This document shows positions 60,702 through 64,000 of a stretch of DNA of 64,000 bases, piece by piece. Numbering within the stretch: the stretch's first letter is position 1; the number at the start of each line of letters is the position of its first letter. A model generated the notes under the pieces. The model had not been told where the DNA came from. It was given only the letters and a program-made list of their open reading frames with translations, and made no database searches. The DNA lies in contig OZ005612.1 of assembly GCA_963930655.1 (NCBI GenBank), forward strand, positions 18,233,001-18,297,000. The letters are read 5' to 3'. A program made the translations under genes and the position numbers. Source of the DNA: Myrica gale. Lineage: Eukaryota > Streptophyta > Magnoliopsida > Fagales > Myricaceae.

Positions 60702-62083
60702 GATCGATCTGTTTGATATTGTAGGTCACCCTCGCATCATTCACCGGGACATTAAAGCTGCGAACATTCTGCTTGACTACAGTTATGTAGCGAAGGTACG
60801 TGAAATATCGTTTCGTGCACAGCCTGCAAGGAGAAAAATAAAGGCAAAAATCCCTAAAATAATGATTAATGTATCTGTTAATTGAGCACTATTTATTGAT
60901 TTCATGATTGCAGCTGTTACTTTTTTTTATCATCAGCTGATTGGTGTAATTAGTTGAATATGACTAATTAACTCAGGTGGCTGATTTTGGGTTGGCAAAG
61001 CTAAAGCAGGACAACTTCACTCATGTGTCTACTCGCATCATGGGAACAATTGGGTAATAAGAATTTCGAAGTTCCCCTTCGTGCTATTTATATAAGCAAA
61101 ATCTTGACAGAATTGATTGTTTTGAATAAACTTTCATTTCCATTCATTCTGAAAAGTATTTTCTGGGATTTTGATTGTCAGTAGTCCCAAACCCAACCTC
61201 AGTACTGGAACGAGTTCTATATATGCATAATGTTGATTTGACTACAAATGCAGGTACTTGGCTCCCGAGTATGCATCAAGCGGCAAGCTCACTGAGAAAT
61301 CTGATGTTTTCTCGTATGGTGTTATGCTTTTGGAACTAATAACTGGACGGCATCCTGTGCATCGCTCTGGTGGTCACTTGGAGGACTGCTTAGTAGACTG
61401 GGTTCGGACGCTCCCCCCCCCCCCCCCCCACACACACACATTGAATTGCACTACGCGGCTTTTTTTATATATCCAACGTATACTGTCAATGGAAAATCTT
61501 AATTAATGATTGGTTAATGAATCAACAGGCTAGACCTCTTTGCGAGCGCGCAATGGACGAGGGGAACTATGATGAGCTGGCTGATCCACGTTTGGAGAGC
61601 AATTTTGTCCCGCAAGAGATGGCACGCATGGTGGCATGTGCTGCTGCAAGCATAAGGCACTCTGCAAGATTGCGGCCTAAAATGAGCGAGGTTAATACTA
61701 ATTAACGTTAGATAGTTTTAAATTAAGTCATATATAGAGAGAGAGAGAGGAATGAGATTGGTGAACTATATTCTATGGAACAGATTGTACGTGCCCTGGA
61801 AGGTAACGTCTCATTGGACGACTTAAACAAGGGGGAAGCCCCTAGCCAAAGTTCGAACTTTGGGTCTAGTAGTGCTGAGTTTGACGCGGCCAGCTCATAC
61901 AGCGCTGACATGAAGAAGTTCAGGAAGATTGCATCGGGAGGCAACGATTACGTAAGTAGCGAATTTGGAGCAACGAGCGAGTATGGGCTAGACCCTTCCT
62001 CTTCAAGCAGCAGTGATTCCCAGGAGATCATGCCAAGGACGACGAGCCGGCAGCCATCGCCTGGTCACAAAGCAAAGTCTTAA
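58748..62083 (+). CDS. PERK: Proline-rich extensin-like receptor kinase (PERK), with two apparent frameshifts
   Basis: Plasma-membrane receptor kinase with a wall-facing Pro/Ser-rich region. Exons: 58748-59274, 59863-60400, 60511-60597, 60725-60795, 60977-61053, 61254-61401, 61529-61690 and 61784-62083. Order: SPPP-rich extracellular part; TM helix [20 protein letters not shown]; basic CTRKKKKQQ; then the kinase with [35 protein letters not shown] and [20 protein letters not shown]. It ends in [14 protein letters not shown] and a Ser-rich tail. All other splice phases agree, but the frame changes twice by one base. One change is in an 8-C run at 58938-58945; the other in a 5-A run near 60374-60378, within 'VPNKxLEYHLHG'. 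The summed exon length is two bases over a multiple of three, fitting one extra base in each run (about 635 aa without them). Sequencing error and real loss of function are both possible. Confidence 0.9.
60639..60698 (+). repeat. CT microsatellite in PERK intron 3
   Basis: About 60 bases, mostly (TC)n with a few interruptions at the start, ending about 26 bases before the exon 4 acceptor. Confidence 0.88.
61411..61440 (+). repeat. Poly-C and CA run in PERK intron 6
   Basis: A run of about 18 C followed by (CA)n begins some ten bases after the exon 6 donor (GTTCGG). Such a run is a likely spot for sequencing slippage. Confidence 0.85.
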
Positions 62084-63435
62084 CTTCGACTTTGAGTCTA
62101 GCTAGATTGTCGATCAGAAATTAAATGGACGTTGGATTCCCCTTACCTCAGCACTTCTCGTGACAATATACTGATATAGGACTCAGGACTCGCCATTAAA
62201 TATATATGTCCATCGATCGATCGGCTGATGGCTGATGCTGACCTGCTGAATGCTGTTGTCTAGGTTGTCGAGTTTAAGTATACTGTCAAGTTTTCTTAGC
62301 TAACAGGATCGTTGTTCATTGATGGATTAATAGTTTGCTGCTTTTGGGATTCGAGGGGGGTGATTAATGAATCTGTGGTGGGTAATGATGCTCGTATAAA
62401 AAGCTGTCTGTTTTGGTGAATCTATGTTTGAAACAATAGAAGCAATTTTCTTTCAGCAATTAGCGAACTAGTACTGTAAGGGTACTGATTGCCGAGGAAT
62501 CATACAAAATTCAGATGGTAAAGAATCGGAAGATTTTGGAACCCTTTTCTTCTACTGTAAAATTAAGATGGTAAAGAAGTGACGGGTACTGTTAAATTGT
62601 GTCAAGGATTTTATGTGGCTACCTGAAGCATTTTTTGCTCATTTCAATTATAGGATCAAATTAAAATGCACAAAATGATAGATTTTGATAGTTTATAATT
62701 TAACAAAATTAATAATTTAAATCTTTAAATGACATTAAATAATTCCATAATTTGAGAACCTATACACTTTCAAGGTGGAAATACCAGTCGTCAACAACCC
62801 TTGTTATTTTCTTTTTTCATAAACGAGAGATTTTCAGGCTTAAGAACGAAATGCGTCTACTAAATGACCAACTCGAATTCATAAAGTCATTCCACCTAGG
62901 AAATATTTTTTACGCCCTTACCAGTCTGGTTAGACCTTGGATGAGCAGAGGGGTAATTCTGAAATTCAACTCGAATTCATGAGGTGGTCGTGGCACAGTT
63001 CCAGCATCAAGGCACTATTGGTGGGTTCGTGTTATAAAATTGTTATGTTGTTAAAATTTTAGGTATTGGGTTTAGTGAAAAAAGTGAAGAGATAATTTTT
63101 TATATTTTTTGTAGTGAAAGTTATGATTTGATGGGAGGAAGAGATTATATTATAATATTTTATCGTGAAAGGGGATAAAATTTTATAAAATTTTGTATGG
63201 GAAAAGCACCCCATAATACACTGGATGTGTTATATATATTCCGCCCGCACGGGATCCTTGCCCAAGCGTTTATCCCTGCTTAACTGCTAGACAACATCAT
63301 CTTCCTGTTCACCTCCGATCCCGCCTCAAAAACTTGTATCGGACTATCAGTGCGCTCTCACACATACAGAGAGAAAGAGAGAGATAGGAGCTCCTTGTGC
63401 TCCGCTTAGATCTCGGAGATTCGTCATATTGAGCG
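62084..63435. other. PERK 3' region and coatomer gamma promoter
   Basis: No gene is seen. It contains a copy of the AT-rich dispersed repeat at 63040-63195. The last 200 bases upstream of 63436 form the probable leader and promoter of the coatomer gene, with a GA-rich run at 63367-63390. Confidence 0.5.
63040..63195 (+). repeat. AT-rich dispersed MITE-like repeat, copy 4
   Basis: Reads 'gttgttaaaattttaggtat', then 'tgggtttagtgaaaaaagtg', 'taattttttatattttttg' and 'gagattatattataatattt'. It matches the blocks at 3040-3200 and the inverted copies at 43.8 and 45.05 kb. Confidence 0.6.
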
Positions 63436-63481
63436 ATGGCGCAACCACTAGTGAAGAAGGACGATGATCGCGACGACGAAG
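63436..63481 (+). CDS. Coatomer subunit gamma, first exon only
   Basis: The frame MAQPLVKKDDDRDDE, ending at a GT donor (gaag|gtatttcg), matches the N-terminus of plant coatomer subunit gamma (MAQPLVxKKDDDxDEE, continuing EYSPFxGIEKGAVLQEARVF). That protein is the gamma subunit of the COPI coat, acting in Golgi-to-ER and intra-Golgi transport. Later exons lie beyond position 64000. The start is the first ATG after the leader. The call rests on 15 residues plus the donor position, so it is likely but not certain. Confidence 0.75.
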
Positions 63482-64000
63482 GTATTTCGTGCACTGTTTC
63501 AAATCCATGTTCTTCCCCAACTGAAAATCACCTTTATATGTCTTCTTGTTTACTTTCAAAACTGCTTCCCTTTGAATTCTGGATTCTTTATGTTACAACT
63601 ATTAGATCGGTCATTTACGTTCCAGATCTGTTCGTGCATTGTCATTTCATCTCAATCATCAATGCGTTTTGTGATATTTGTAATTAAACTATGAAAGGAA
63701 TATTGGTTTGGCGCGTAGTATTCGTCGATCTGGCTTCGTCTTCGTTGATCTGATTACCTCCGTTTTGTTTTAGATTTCGGATTTAGGCTGCATTTCTCCC
63801 TGCGCTTAAATGATGATGTGCATCGTCAAATTATCAAATCTGATTTTATTTTGCTTCACTTCGAAACTGATGGCTTAGTAATTTAGATCTTGGAGCTTCA
63901 ATTTCCGTGTGGTGGGATTCAATCTGAACTGCGTGAGTTGTTTTAAATTACTAGCTCAGATAGGGACCATTCATGTTAATGGTGAATTACATTGGTTTAC
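63482..64000. other. First intron of the putative coatomer gamma gene
   Basis: T-rich and without a coding segment that continues the coatomer protein. Open frames at 63436-63694 are read-through past the exon 1 donor. Confidence 0.5.

Overview
This is a plant nuclear genomic window, most likely from a woody eudicot. The genes are intron-rich with GT-AG splicing and encode plant-specific families: plastid ClpP6, SWI3D, RABG3/Rab7, a proline-rich PERK receptor kinase, coatomer gamma, BURP-domain proteins and DUF2775 'organ-specific' proteins. The spacers are AT-rich and full of plant-type DNA transposons and MITEs. I cannot name the species from sequence alone.

Layout. 0-2.8 kb: the 5' exons of CLPP6 on the minus strand, running off the left edge. 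5.2-35.5 kb: a low-density region with two intact BURP genes (minus strand, 5.2-6.7 and 32.5-33.7 kb), a small BURP relic (27.1 kb) and three DUF2775 genes (plus strand, 17.3, 25.6 and 34.5 kb). These are separated by a 6.6 kb CACTA transposon, a Mutator-like element with a hAT element nested in it, a degenerate hAT interrupted by another inverted-repeat element, and a 0.9 kb hAT MITE. 35.8-45.3 kb: a repeat zone with Mutator-like inverted-repeat elements, a 3.4 kb LTR-type insertion inside a small fold-back element, and host gene fragments. 45.4-64 kb: ordinary housekeeping genes, namely SWI3D (+), a Rab7-type RABG3 GTPase (-), a PERK receptor kinase (+, carrying two apparent homopolymer frameshifts) and the first exon of coatomer gamma (+).

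Most interesting reading. The 5-35 kb region looks like a split BURP peptide-cyclase locus. Two secreted BURP proteins lack any obvious core-peptide repeats of their own. They lie among three secreted small proteins whose C-terminal part carries one, one and ten copies of a short unit ending in a Tyr-His motif (AVVYH or xTIYH). BURP proteins are copper-dependent peptide cyclases in plant RiPP (burpitide) pathways, and split systems with separate precursors have been reported in eudicots. The last BURP gene and the ten-repeat DUF2775 gene are divergently transcribed from a shared spacer of about 0.8 kb. All five genes have the same structure: a first exon encoding only the signal peptide, a phase-0 intron, and one large second exon. 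That the DUF2775 proteins are the cyclase substrates is inference; the gene families, repeats and arrangement are seen directly.

Several transposon calls rest on exact or near-exact target-site duplications read from the sequence. Exon boundaries are read by eye from splice consensus and family homology, without transcript data.
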